Assembly: GCA_964648005.1 (NCBI GenBank)
Contig: CAZYKR010000283.1
Span: 1 to 5,450 of the forward strand
DNA from: JAGQTE01 sp964648005
GTDB taxonomy: Bacteria > Actinomycetota > Acidimicrobiia > Acidimicrobiales > Acidimicrobilacustridaceae
DNA length: 5,450 nt
Direction of reading: 5' to 3'
Below the pieces are notes generated by a model, which was given only the letters and a program-made list of their open reading frames with translations, was not told the origin of the DNA and made no database searches. This document shows, one piece after another, positions 1 to 4,807 of the stretch (position 1 is its first letter; each line of letters starts with the position of its first letter). The translations under genes were made by a program, and so were the position numbers.

Positions 1-380
1 GCACCCGGACCGCCAAGCTGGCGACCACCCGGTCGGACGGGTCACCGCACGTGGCGCCGGTGTGGTTCCTGCTCGACGGCGACGACGTGATGTGCACCAC
101 CTGGCACGAGTCGGTGAAGGCGAAGTCGCTGCGGCGGGACCCGCGTGTGGCGCTGACCGTCGACGATCCGACCCCGCCGTACGCCTTCGTGATCGTCGAG
201 GGCACGGCGTCGATCTCCGAGGATCCGGCGGAGCTGGTGGCCTGGTCGACCCGGATCGGTGCCCGCTACATGGGGGCCGACCGGGCCGAGGAGTTCGGCC
301 GCCGCAACGGTGTCCCCGGCGAGCTCCTGGTGCGGATCACGCCGAACAAGCTCATTGCCCAGGCCGACGTGTCTGACTGA
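1..380 (+). CDS. PPOX-class F420-dependent oxidoreductase, 5'-truncated
   Basis: The gene enters from the left edge; the frame is read from base 3 and gives 125 residues up to TGA at 378-380. The visible start, TRTAKLATTRSDGSPHVAPV, is the first strand pair of the split-barrel flavin/F420-binding fold. It is followed by WFLLDGDDV, a VKAKSLRRDPRVALTVDD segment and VIVEGTA. The later ARYMGADRAEEFGRRN helix and the closing GELLVRITPNKLIA strand are typical of the actinobacterial TIGR03618-like subgroup. Family members run to about 130-145 residues, so probably only some ten to twenty N-terminal residues are missing. Such proteins are cytoplasmic and bind F420 or a flavin; the substrate is usually unknown and cannot be read here. 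The GTG at 51 is an internal Val codon, not the start. A GC-rich hairpin follows the stop. Family assignment is firm; function beyond that is not. Confidence 0.9.
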   Translation, partial: TRTAKLATTRSDGSPHVAPVWFLLDGDDVMCTTWHESVKAKSLRRDPRVALTVDDPTPPYAFVIVEGTASISEDPAELVAWSTRIGARYMGADRAEEFGRRNGVPGELLVRITPNKLIAQADVSD

Positions 381-393
381 CCTACGTCGTGCC

Positions 394-429
394 GGCGCGC
401 GCCGCGATGGCGCGTTGGCGGCGCGCGCC
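394..429 (+). terminator. GC-only hairpin after the PPOX gene, probable terminator
   Basis: A perfect 12-bp inverted repeat, GGCGCGCGCCGC (394-405) and GCGGCGCGCGCC (418-429), encloses a 12-base loop. It begins 13 bases after the PPOX stop codon. No T-run follows, which is common for actinobacterial terminator-like hairpins. The position argues for transcript end or 3' protection; termination itself is inferred. Confidence 0.55.
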
Positions 430-432
430 CGG

Positions 433-438
433 TAGGGT
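433..438 (+). promoter_or_regulatory. possible -10 box (TAGGGT) for the helicase gene
   Basis: TAGGGT fits the actinobacterial TAnnnT -10 pattern and lies in GGTAGGGTC. That string resembles GGTACGGTC, which precedes the two genes starting at 2553 and 3152. No good -35 element is visible at the usual spacing, where the upstream hairpin lies. If used, transcription would begin near 445-447 and leave a leader of about 187 bases before GTG 634. Confidence 0.3.
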
Positions 439-633
439 CTTCGGCGATCCCTGGGTCGGTTCAGCGCGAAGAGGCATGCGTTGACCAGCTCCCGAGCTGC
501 CGGTGCCGGCGCCCGACCCACACACCCCCCGGTGTCCTGCCTCTTGGCACCGATCACCTGCCGGTCCCGCGCCCTGCGGCCCGGTCCCCGCCGCTTCCGG
601 TCGTCCCGGCGCGGCCCATCGTTCGGAGCATCC
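439..633 (+). other. non-coding, probably folded 5' leader of the helicase mRNA
   Basis: No convincing gene lies here. The helicase frame stays open back to TTG 481, but those codons include CGA, GCT, ACA, TTG, GCA, CCA and GGA. Their GC at third positions is clearly lower than in the gene body, and the implied peptide is an Arg/Pro-rich string with no helicase features. The segment can pair with itself: TGGGTCGG (452-459) with CCGACCCA (513-520), ACACC (522-526) with GGTGT (531-535), and TGCC (538-541) with GGCA (546-549). The last two are adjacent small hairpins. A structured leader is plausible because several bacterial DEAD-box helicase genes carry regulatory leaders. Pairing in GC-rich DNA also arises by chance, so confidence is limited. 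Confidence 0.35.
625..628 (+). promoter_or_regulatory. ribosome binding site that fixes the helicase start at GTG 634
   Basis: GGAG lies five bases before GTG 634. This start leaves 17 residues before the conserved Phe of the Q motif, as is usual for RhlE/DeaD-type helicases. The longer alternative at TTG 481 also has a GAGG (471-474) six bases upstream, so it is not fully excluded, but its codon use speaks against it. Confidence 0.7.
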
Positions 634-2520
634 GTGTCTTCAGCTGTCGCCGACCTCGGCGTCCCTTCCACCCCGTCCATCTCCTTCGCCGAGCTCGGCG
701 TGCCCGACGCCCTCGTGGCGTCGCTCGCGGCGCGCGGCATCACCGAGCCGACCGCCGTGCAGGCGGCCGTGCTTCCCGACGCCCTCGCCGGCCGCGACCT
801 GTGCGGCAAGGCGCCCACCGGTTCGGGCAAGACCATCGCCTTCGGCATCCCGCTCGTGCTCGGCACGCCGCGCGCCGACTCCCGTCGACCGCGCGCCCTC
901 GTGCTCGTGCCCACCCGTGAGCTCGCCTCGCAGGTGCGCAAGGAGCTGGTCGCCCTCGCCGGCCACGGCAAGCCGTCGGTCGAGGCGCTCTACGGCGGCG
1001 TCGGCTTCGACCGCCAGATCAAGTCGCTGCGCCGCGGTGTCGACATCGTGGTCGCCACGCCCGGTCGGCTCGCCGACCTGATCGGTCAGGGCCACCTTCG
1101 TCTCGACGCCGTCGAGCGCGTCGTCATCGACGAGGCCGACCGCATGGCCGACATGGGCTTCCTGCCCGAGGTGCGCCGCCTCCTGGACCAGTGCCCCGAC
1201 GACCGCCAGACGCTGCTGCTGTCGGCGACGCTCGACGGCGACGTCGACGTGCTGATCAAGAACTACCAGCACGATCCCGCCCGCCACGAGATCGCCGGCG
1301 ATGACGACCACGACGGCGACGTCGAGCACTTCTTCTGGCGCGTGGCGCGCACCGACAAGGTCACCGTCACCGCCCAGGTCGTCGCCCGGGCCGGTCAGAC
1401 CGTCGTGTTCTGCCGCACCAAGCGCGGCGCCGAGCGGGTCGCCCGCCAGTTGTCCAACGCCGGCGTACCGGCGGCGGCGATCCACGGCGACCGGTCGCAG
1501 AACCAGCGCGAGCGGGCGCTCGGTGCCTTCGCCCGTGGCGAGGTGGCGGCGCTGGTCGCCACCGACGTGGCGGCGCGCGGCATCCACGTCGACGACGTGG
1601 CGTGCGTCGTGCACTTCGACCCACCCGAGGACGACAAGGCCTACGTGCACCGTTCGGGCCGGACCGGTCGCGCCGGTGCCACGGGCCTGGTCGTCACCTT
1701 GGTCCCGCCGGACGTGCGCAAGCACGTGAGCAACATCCAGCGCGATCTCGGCCTGCCGGCGCGCATGGTCGATCCCGACATCGGCAAGCTCGAAGCCTCG
1801 ACGACGCCGATGCCCCCGGCTCGCCCGTTCGAGGCGATGGAGCCCTCCGGGCGCGACGCCGGCACGTTCGATCGCTCGTCGAGCCACAAGCGCTCGACCG
1901 GCCAGCACCGTTCGTCGGGGACCAAGCGCTCGACCGGCGACCGCCGCACCGGTGACGCCGACCGACCGCCGAAGCGTTCGAGCGCGGTTCGAGATCACGC
2001 CGATCGGGACGACCGGCGCGGACGCGACGATCGACCCAAGGGCGCCGACCGCCCGCGCCGCGACGATCGACCCAAGGGCGCTGACCGGCCGCGCCGCGAC
2101 GATGGCGACGGTCGCGCGTGGTCGTCGGATGCGAACCGTGCGGGTGCGAATCGCAAGCCCGGCGGTGCACGGTCCGGCGGCGCCGGGTCTGGCAGCACGT
2201 CGCGTTCGCGGTCGTCGGACGCTGCGTCGTCGCCTCGGGCGCACCACGACGCCGACGACGCTCCGGCCAAGCCGCGACGGCTCAACGCCGACGGCACGCC
2301 GGCGACGCGTTCGACCAAACCGTCCAAGCCGCGCAAGGCCAAGTCCGGCTACCCGAAGTCCGACAGCGCCAAGCCGGGCAAGGCCAAGGCCCGCAAGTCC
2401 CGCTCCGGTCCGCGCTCGGCGAAGGTGGCCGGCCGCCAGGCGGGCGCTCCCGGTGCGAAGCGGGCGCGGTCGCGCACGGGCGGGAAGCCGGCCGGCCCGT
2501 CCGCGGGACGTGCTCGCTGA
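634..2520 (+). CDS. DEAD-box ATP-dependent RNA helicase with long basic C-terminal tail
   Basis: This 628-residue cytoplasmic enzyme unwinds or remodels RNA with ATP, in roles such as ribosome assembly, RNA turnover or cold adaptation. All core motifs are present: Q motif (F18, with Q43 in TAVQ), motif I APTGSGKT (60-67), Ia PTREL (93-97), Ib TPGR (142-145), II DEAD (166-169), III SAT (197-199), IV VVFC (257-260), V VATDVAARGIH (308-318) and VI HRSGRTGRAG (339-348). The helicase core ends near residue 385. The remaining 240 or so residues are low-complexity: Ser/Arg/Asp-rich to about 530, then Lys/Ala/Pro/Ser/Gly-rich and histone H1-like to the end. This tail probably binds RNA without a fixed fold. 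No DbpA-type domain is seen, so it is closest in layout to RhlE/DeaD-like actinobacterial helicases; I give no symbol. The SnoaL gene follows after 32 bases. Confidence 0.93.
   Translation: MSSAVADLGVPSTPSISFAELGVPDALVASLAARGITEPTAVQAAVLPDALAGRDLCGKAPTGSGKTIAFGIPLVLGTPRADSRRPRALVLVPTRELASQVRKELVALAGHGKPSVEALYGGVGFDRQIKSLRRGVDIVVATPGRLADLIGQGHLRLDAVERVVIDEADRMADMGFLPEVRRLLDQCPDDRQTLLLSATLDGDVDVLIKNYQHDPARHEIAGDDDHDGDVEHFFWRVARTDKVTVTAQVVARAGQTVVFCRTKRGAERVARQLSNAGVPAAAIHGDRSQNQRERALGAFARGEVAALVATDVAARGIHVDDVACVVHFDPPEDDKAYVHRSGRTGRAGATGLVVTLVPPDVRKHVSNIQRDLGLPARMVDPDIGKLEASTTPMPPARPFEAMEPSGRDAGTFDRSSSHKRSTGQHRSSGTKRSTGDRRTGDADRPPKRSSAVRDHADRDDRRGRDDRPKGADRPRRDDRPKGADRPRRDDGDGRAWSSDANRAGANRKPGGARSGGAGSGSTSRSRSSDAASSPRAHHDADDAPAKPRRLNADGTPATRSTKPSKPRKAKSGYPKSDSAKPGKAKARKSRSGPRSAKVAGRQAGAPGAKRARSRTGGKPAGPSAGRAR
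1887..1938 (+). repeat. repeated KRSTG coding segment in the helicase tail
   Basis: CAAGCGCTCGACCGGC occurs at 1887-1902 and again, identical, at 1923-1938, 36 bases apart. It encodes KRSTG at residues 419-423 and 431-435. The spacing of 12 codons equals the unit length of the tandem repeat further along the same tail, which suggests growth by in-frame duplication. Confidence 0.6.
2026..2097 (+). repeat. two 36-bp tandem repeats encoding DDRPKGADRPRR
   Basis: Units 2026-2061 and 2062-2097 match at 34 of 36 bases; both differences are silent (GCC/GCT and CGC/CGG). They encode DDRPKGADRPRR twice (residues 465-488), and a further DD follows. The preceding DDRRGR may be a decayed partial unit. 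Silent-only differences suggest a fairly recent duplication in a segment where the charge pattern is kept. Confidence 0.85.
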
Positions 2521-2539
2521 GCGAAGCCGTCGTCAGCGG

Positions 2540-2545
2540 TACGGT
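2540..2545 (+). promoter_or_regulatory. probable -10 box (TACGGT) of a leaderless promoter for the SnoaL gene
   Basis: TACGGT fits TAnnnT and ends seven bases before GTG 2553, so transcription would begin at or next to the start codon. No Shine-Dalgarno sequence is seen. The surrounding 13-mer GGTACGGTCGGCG (2538-2550) recurs exactly before the LLM gene. No clear -35 is visible. Cotranscription from the helicase gene is also possible because the gap is only 32 bases. Confidence 0.5.
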
Positions 2546-2552
2546 CGGCGCC

Positions 2553-3047
2553 GTGGATGACGTCTCGGCCATCACCGCTCTGATCGCCCGGTACGCCGAC
2601 TGCATGGACGGCGGCGACCTCGACGGTGTCGGGGCGCTGTTCGCCGACGGCCGCATCGCCCTCGCCGACGGAACGCCGCTGGCCGAGGGCGCCGAGGCGG
2701 TGGCGGCGCTCTACCGGTCGACCACACGGCTGCACGAGGACGGGACGCCCCGGACGGCACACCTCGTGTCGAACCTCGTGATCGACCTCGACGACGCCGG
2801 GGCGTCGGCGGCAGCCCGGTCGCGCTTCTGCGTCCTGCAGCAGCGCGCCGGGGCGTTGGAGCCGATCATCACCGGGGTCTACCGCGATCGCTTCGCCCGC
2901 GACCGGCAGGGGTGGCACTTCGTCGAGCGTTGCATGGTGCCCCACCTGCTCGGCGACCTCTCCGACCACCTGCTCGTCGACCCCACACTGCTCGCCACCG
3001 AGCCCCCAACCACGGACCCCCCAACCACGGACCCCCCAATCACCTGA
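2553..3047 (+). CDS. SnoaL/NTF2-like domain protein (SnoaL_4 type)
   Basis: This is a 164-residue protein of the cone-shaped NTF2-like fold. The start DDVSAITALIARYADCMDGG, followed by DLDGVGALFADG, is the usual opening helix pair of SnoaL_4 proteins. TAHLVSNLVIDLD (69-81) and GVYRDRFARDRQGWHFVERC (108-127) are the central strands, and LLGDLSDHL (132-140) the closing segment. Family members act as small-molecule isomerases, cyclases or dehydratases, or as subunits beside oxygenases; many have no known substrate, and none can be named here. GTG 2553 is chosen because it opens the conserved region directly and has a -10 box at leaderless distance; the frame is open upstream but lacks another plausible start. 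The last 14 residues are a PPTTD repeat outside the fold. No signal peptide or membrane segment is seen. Confidence 0.82.
   Translation: MDDVSAITALIARYADCMDGGDLDGVGALFADGRIALADGTPLAEGAEAVAALYRSTTRLHEDGTPRTAHLVSNLVIDLDDAGASAAARSRFCVLQQRAGALEPIITGVYRDRFARDRQGWHFVERCMVPHLLGDLSDHLLVDPTLLATEPPTTDPPTTDPPIT
3003..3044 (+). repeat. 15-bp tandem repeat at the end of the SnoaL gene
   Basis: CCCCCAACCACGGAC occurs at 3003-3017 and 3018-3032, with a partial, changed third unit to 3044. It encodes PPTTD, PPTTD, PPIT just before TGA. The repeat length is a multiple of three, so copy-number changes would keep the frame. It lies beyond the conserved fold and is likely a simple-sequence expansion. Confidence 0.85.
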
Positions 3048-3069
3048 CGGCCGACCACCTGAACCCAAC

Positions 3070-3128
3070 CGTTCTGGTGCGGCACCTGGTGGGGTTGCCT
3101 ACCGGTTGCACTGCCAGAACGAGGGGGG
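3070..3128 (+). repeat. palindromic repeat copy R1
   Basis: This is an imperfect 52-bp palindrome (3070-3121) followed by AGGGGGG. The ends are CGTTCTGG (3070-3077) and CCAGAACG (3114-3121). A second copy lies at 4107-4164 in the same orientation; 52 of 58 bases agree. As RNA it can fold into 10 pairs (two G-U), a 2x2 internal loop, three pairs, one mismatch and seven pairs (one G-U) around the apex. It begins 22 bases after the SnoaL stop and ends 18 bases before the -10 box of the LLM gene. It could therefore act as a 3' hairpin for one gene, a control site for the next, or simply be a dispersed repeat. Confidence 0.85.
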
Positions 3129-3139
3129 ACCCTGCCGGG

Positions 3140-3145
3140 TACGGT
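3140..3145 (+). promoter_or_regulatory. probable -10 box (TACGGT) of a leaderless promoter for the LLM gene
   Basis: TACGGT ends six bases before ATG 3152, again within GGTACGGTCGGCG (3138-3150), and there is no Shine-Dalgarno sequence before the ATG. Transcription would start at or next to the A of ATG. The -35 region would fall at the right edge of palindrome R1, around 3117-3122. Confidence 0.55.
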
Positions 3146-3151
3146 CGGCGG

Positions 3152-4054
3152 ATGCGGTTCTCCTACTGGGCCAACGCGCAGCAGCCGTGGGCCGACATCC
3201 TGGCGTCGGCTCGCCACGCAGAGGCGACGGGGTGGGACGGCGTGTACGTGGCCGACCACTTCGTGCCGAGCGTCGTCGATCCCGGCGGTCCGACGCTCGA
3301 GTGCTGGTCGATGCTCGCCGGCCTCGCCGCCGCCGTACCCCGGGTGCGGCTCGGAGCGCTGGTCACGGGCAACACGTACCGCAACCCGGCGCTGCTGGCG
3401 AAGATCGCCACGACGACCGACCACATCAGCGGCGGCCGGGTGGTGCTCGGCCTCGGTGCCGGTTGGCAGGAGAACGAGCACACCTTCTACGGCTTCGAGT
3501 ACGGCACCGTGCGCAGCCGGCTCGACCGGCTCGAGGAGGCGTGCACCGTGATCTCCGGGTTGCTGCGGGACGAGCGCACCACCTTCCACGGCGAGCACTA
3601 CCGCATCGAGGACGCGCCGCTGTCGCCCAAGGCGGTGCAGGATCGCCTGCCGCTGCTGATCGGCGGCGGCGGCGAGCAGCGGACGTTGCGCATCGCCGCC
3701 CGCTACGCAGACGAGTGGAACATCTGGGGCTCGCCGGAGCGCCTCGCCGCCAAGGGCGCCGTCCTCGAGGAGCGGTGCAACGAGATCGGCCGTGACCCGG
3801 CGGAGATCCACCGGTCGGCGCAGGCGTTGGTGTTCGTCTCCGAGGACACGGCGTGGCTGGAGCGGTTCCGCGGCGTGGAACTGGAACGGCCGACGATCGT
3901 CGGCACGCCCGAAGAGGTGGTCGACCTGGTGGCGGCGTACCGGGATGCCGGAGTCGACGAGTTGATCGTCCCGGACTTCACCATGCCCGAACCGACCGTG
4001 CGCCACCGGGTGCTCGACCTGCTCATCGAACGGGTCGCGCCGGCGTTCCGGTAG
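3152..4054 (+). CDS. LLM-class F420-dependent oxidoreductase
   Basis: This is a 300-residue cytoplasmic enzyme of the luciferase-like monooxygenase TIM-barrel fold, expected to pass a hydride between coenzyme F420 and an unknown substrate. The first strand MRFSYWA is followed by HAEATGWDGVYVADHF (22-37), with the family's Asp-His pair at 35-36. NTYRNPALLAKIATTTDHISGGR (74-96) and VLGLGAGWQENEH (98-110) are the cofactor-side segments. LLIGGGGEQRTLRIAARYADEWN (168-190) gives the phosphate-binding glycine loop, and GTPEEVVDLVAAYRDAGVDELIV (251-273) the last barrel strands. Length and pattern fit F420-dependent members of the TIGR03560-like group rather than FMN-dependent two-component luciferases. 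ATG 3152 starts exactly at the first barrel strand. The gene stands alone between two palindromic repeats and ends in its own hairpin, so it is probably a single-gene unit. No substrate clue is given by its neighbours. Confidence 0.92.
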   Translation: MRFSYWANAQQPWADILASARHAEATGWDGVYVADHFVPSVVDPGGPTLECWSMLAGLAAAVPRVRLGALVTGNTYRNPALLAKIATTTDHISGGRVVLGLGAGWQENEHTFYGFEYGTVRSRLDRLEEACTVISGLLRDERTTFHGEHYRIEDAPLSPKAVQDRLPLLIGGGGEQRTLRIAARYADEWNIWGSPERLAAKGAVLEERCNEIGRDPAEIHRSAQALVFVSEDTAWLERFRGVELERPTIVGTPEEVVDLVAAYRDAGVDELIVPDFTMPEPTVRHRVLDLLIERVAPAFR

Positions 4055-4055
4055 C

Positions 4056-4083
4056 GAACTCGCGTCGCTCACGACGCGAGTTC
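4056..4083 (+). terminator. perfect hairpin directly after the LLM stop codon
   Basis: GAACTCGCGTCG (4056-4067) and CGACGCGAGTTC (4072-4083) form a perfect 12-bp stem with the four-base loop CTCA, starting one base after TAG. No T-run follows. The position and strength suggest an actinobacterial-type terminator or 3' stabilising hairpin. Its symmetry would also suit a protein-binding site, but the location favours transcript end. Confidence 0.7.
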
Positions 4084-4106
4084 CGCACCAGAGGGCGTCT
4101 TCCCGT

Positions 4107-4164
4107 CGTTCTGGTGCGGCAACCGGTGGGTTTGGCTACCGGCTGCACTACCAGAACGAGGGGG
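4107..4164 (+). repeat. palindromic repeat copy R2
   Basis: This is the second copy of the 52-bp imperfect palindrome (4107-4158, followed by AGGGGG), in the same orientation as R1. Relative to R1 it changes six positions of the palindrome. At two of these (pairs 9/44 and 18/35) a G-U pair in R1 is a Watson-Crick pair here, so RNA pairing is kept. The copy starts 52 bases after the LLM stop and ends just before the proposed -35 of the MarR promoter. Its left arm can also pair with CCGCACCAGA at 4083-4092, which competes with its own hairpin. Confidence 0.85.
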
Positions 4165-4193
4165 TTGGGGTTCGGCGGCGCCGGCGTTATCGT
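4165..4193 (+). promoter_or_regulatory. candidate promoter of the MarR-MFS operon
   Basis: TTGGGG (4165-4170) and TATCGT (4188-4193) are 17 bases apart and resemble actinobacterial -35 and -10 elements. Transcription would begin near 4200, giving a leader of about 100 bases. TAATGT (4203-4208) is an alternative -10. Either choice puts the operator dyad on the promoter core or the first transcribed bases. Confidence 0.45.
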
Positions 4194-4222
4194 TAGCTTC
4201 GCTAATGTTAGCAAGGCTAACG
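4191..4222 (+). promoter_or_regulatory. double dyad operator, probable MarR binding site
   Basis: Two copies of TTAGC-n3-GCTAA lie 15 bases apart (4193-4205 and 4208-4220). Together they form a larger dyad bounded by CGTTAGC (4191-4197) and GCTAACG (4216-4222), with 13 of 16 positions symmetric. It is an AT-rich island in GC-rich DNA, which marks it as functional. MarR dimers typically bind such short palindromes in their own promoter, so this is likely the autoregulatory site of the downstream regulator. Two sites suggest two dimers bound about one and a half helical turns apart. Confidence 0.75.
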
Positions 4223-4252
4223 AATAGCCGGCCGCATGAGCAGCGAGCTGCA

Positions 4253-4279
4253 CGACCCGACCGACCCGACCGACCCGAG
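4253..4279 (+). repeat. three 9-bp tandem repeats in the MarR leader
   Basis: CGACCCGAC is repeated at 4253-4261 and 4262-4270, and a third unit at 4271-4279 differs in its last base. It lies in untranslated sequence between the operator and the ribosome binding site. It looks like simple-sequence slippage; no function is evident. Confidence 0.7.
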
Positions 4280-4288
4280 CATCCCACC

Positions 4289-4293
4289 AGGAG
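4289..4293 (+). promoter_or_regulatory. ribosome binding site for the MarR gene
   Basis: AGGAG lies seven bases before ATG 4301 and is the clearest Shine-Dalgarno sequence in the window. It decides against a start further upstream in the same open frame, which would run through the operator region. Confidence 0.85.
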
Positions 4294-4300
4294 CAGTGAC

Positions 4301-4807
4301 ATGGCGCAGGCACCCCGCACCCCGGCCACCGACCGCACCGCCGACGCGGCGGCCGGTGTCGATGCCGTGGTCGATGTCGCCGCCGCACTGCGCCTCAGCG
4401 TCACCCGCCTCGCCCGCCAGCTCCGTCAGCAGTCCGACGCCGGGTTGACGCCCACGCAGCTCTCGGCGCTGGCCGCCATCGAGCGCCACGGACCGCTCAG
4501 CCCCGGCGCCCTCGCCGAGCACGAGCGCGTGGCGGCCCCGACGGTCACTCGTGTCACGACCTACCTGGCCGAGCAGGGATTCGTCGACCGGATGGACGAT
4601 CCGGACGATCGCCGCGCCGCCCTGCTGGTGGTCACCCGTGCCGGGCGCGACGTGCTGCGGCGAGCGCGCACCCGCAAGGACGCCTGGCTGTCGGCGCGTG
4701 TCGGCCGCCTCGACGCGCAGCAGGTGGCGACCCTCGGAGCGGCGCTCGACGCGCTCGAGGCGCTGACCGAGCTCGACGACGAGCCTCCCGAGGCGGCGCG
4801 CCGATGA
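4301..4807 (+). CDS. MarR-family transcriptional regulator
   Basis: This is a 168-residue winged helix-turn-helix DNA-binding protein that acts as a dimer. The N-terminal helix DAVVDVAAALRLSVTRLARQLRQQ (21-44) is a dimerisation helix. LTPTQLSALAAIERHGPLSPGALAEHERV (49-77) covers the helices leading into the HTH, and AAPTVTRVTTYLAEQGFVDR (78-97) holds the recognition helix. The wing is DPDDRRAALLVVT (100-112), with the typical Asp-Asp-Arg-Arg, and TRAGRDVLRRARTRKDAWL (112-130) begins the C-terminal dimerisation helices. Its stop overlaps the start of the MFS exporter gene (ATGA), so the two are translationally coupled. Together with the dyad over the promoter, this suggests it represses its own operon until an inducer, probably a transported compound, releases it. 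The ligand cannot be inferred. Confidence 0.95.
   Translation: MAQAPRTPATDRTADAAAGVDAVVDVAAALRLSVTRLARQLRQQSDAGLTPTQLSALAAIERHGPLSPGALAEHERVAAPTVTRVTTYLAEQGFVDRMDDPDDRRAALLVVTRAGRDVLRRARTRKDAWLSARVGRLDAQQVATLGAALDALEALTELDDEPPEAARR

Noticed and set aside
481..633. 51-residue N-terminal extension of the helicase from TTG 481
   Set aside because: The codon use is unlike the gene body, the peptide is Arg/Pro-rich and not helicase-like, and GTG 634 has GGAG at good spacing. A GAGG before TTG 481 keeps a small doubt.
42..971. 309-codon minus-strand frame across the PPOX gene and helicase start
   Set aside because: It spans two real + strand genes and a terminator hairpin; its Arg/Pro/Ala-rich product has no family features.
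640..2247. 535-codon open frame on the minus strand opposite the helicase gene
   Set aside because: It lies wholly opposite a clear helicase gene, its product is low-complexity with no recognisable family, and GC-rich third positions produce such long antisense frames routinely.
2118..2552. Longer version of the SnoaL protein starting inside the helicase gene
   Set aside because: The extra part is an out-of-frame shadow of the helicase tail; the conserved SnoaL region begins at GTG 2553.
3070..3128. R1 as a CRISPR repeat or attachment site
   Set aside because: There are only two copies about a kilobase apart with a gene between them, no regular spacers, no cas genes, no integrase and no tRNA nearby.
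2879..4072. 397-codon minus-strand frame opposite the LLM gene
   Set aside because: It crosses the palindrome R1, the SnoaL end and the LLM gene, has no recognisable domain, and is explained by codon bias of the + strand gene.
4236..4448. 70-codon frame (starting MSSELHDPTDPTDPS) overlapping the MarR start, as a leader peptide
   Set aside because: It has no ribosome binding site, reads through the 9-bp repeat and overlaps most of the MarR N-terminus in another frame.
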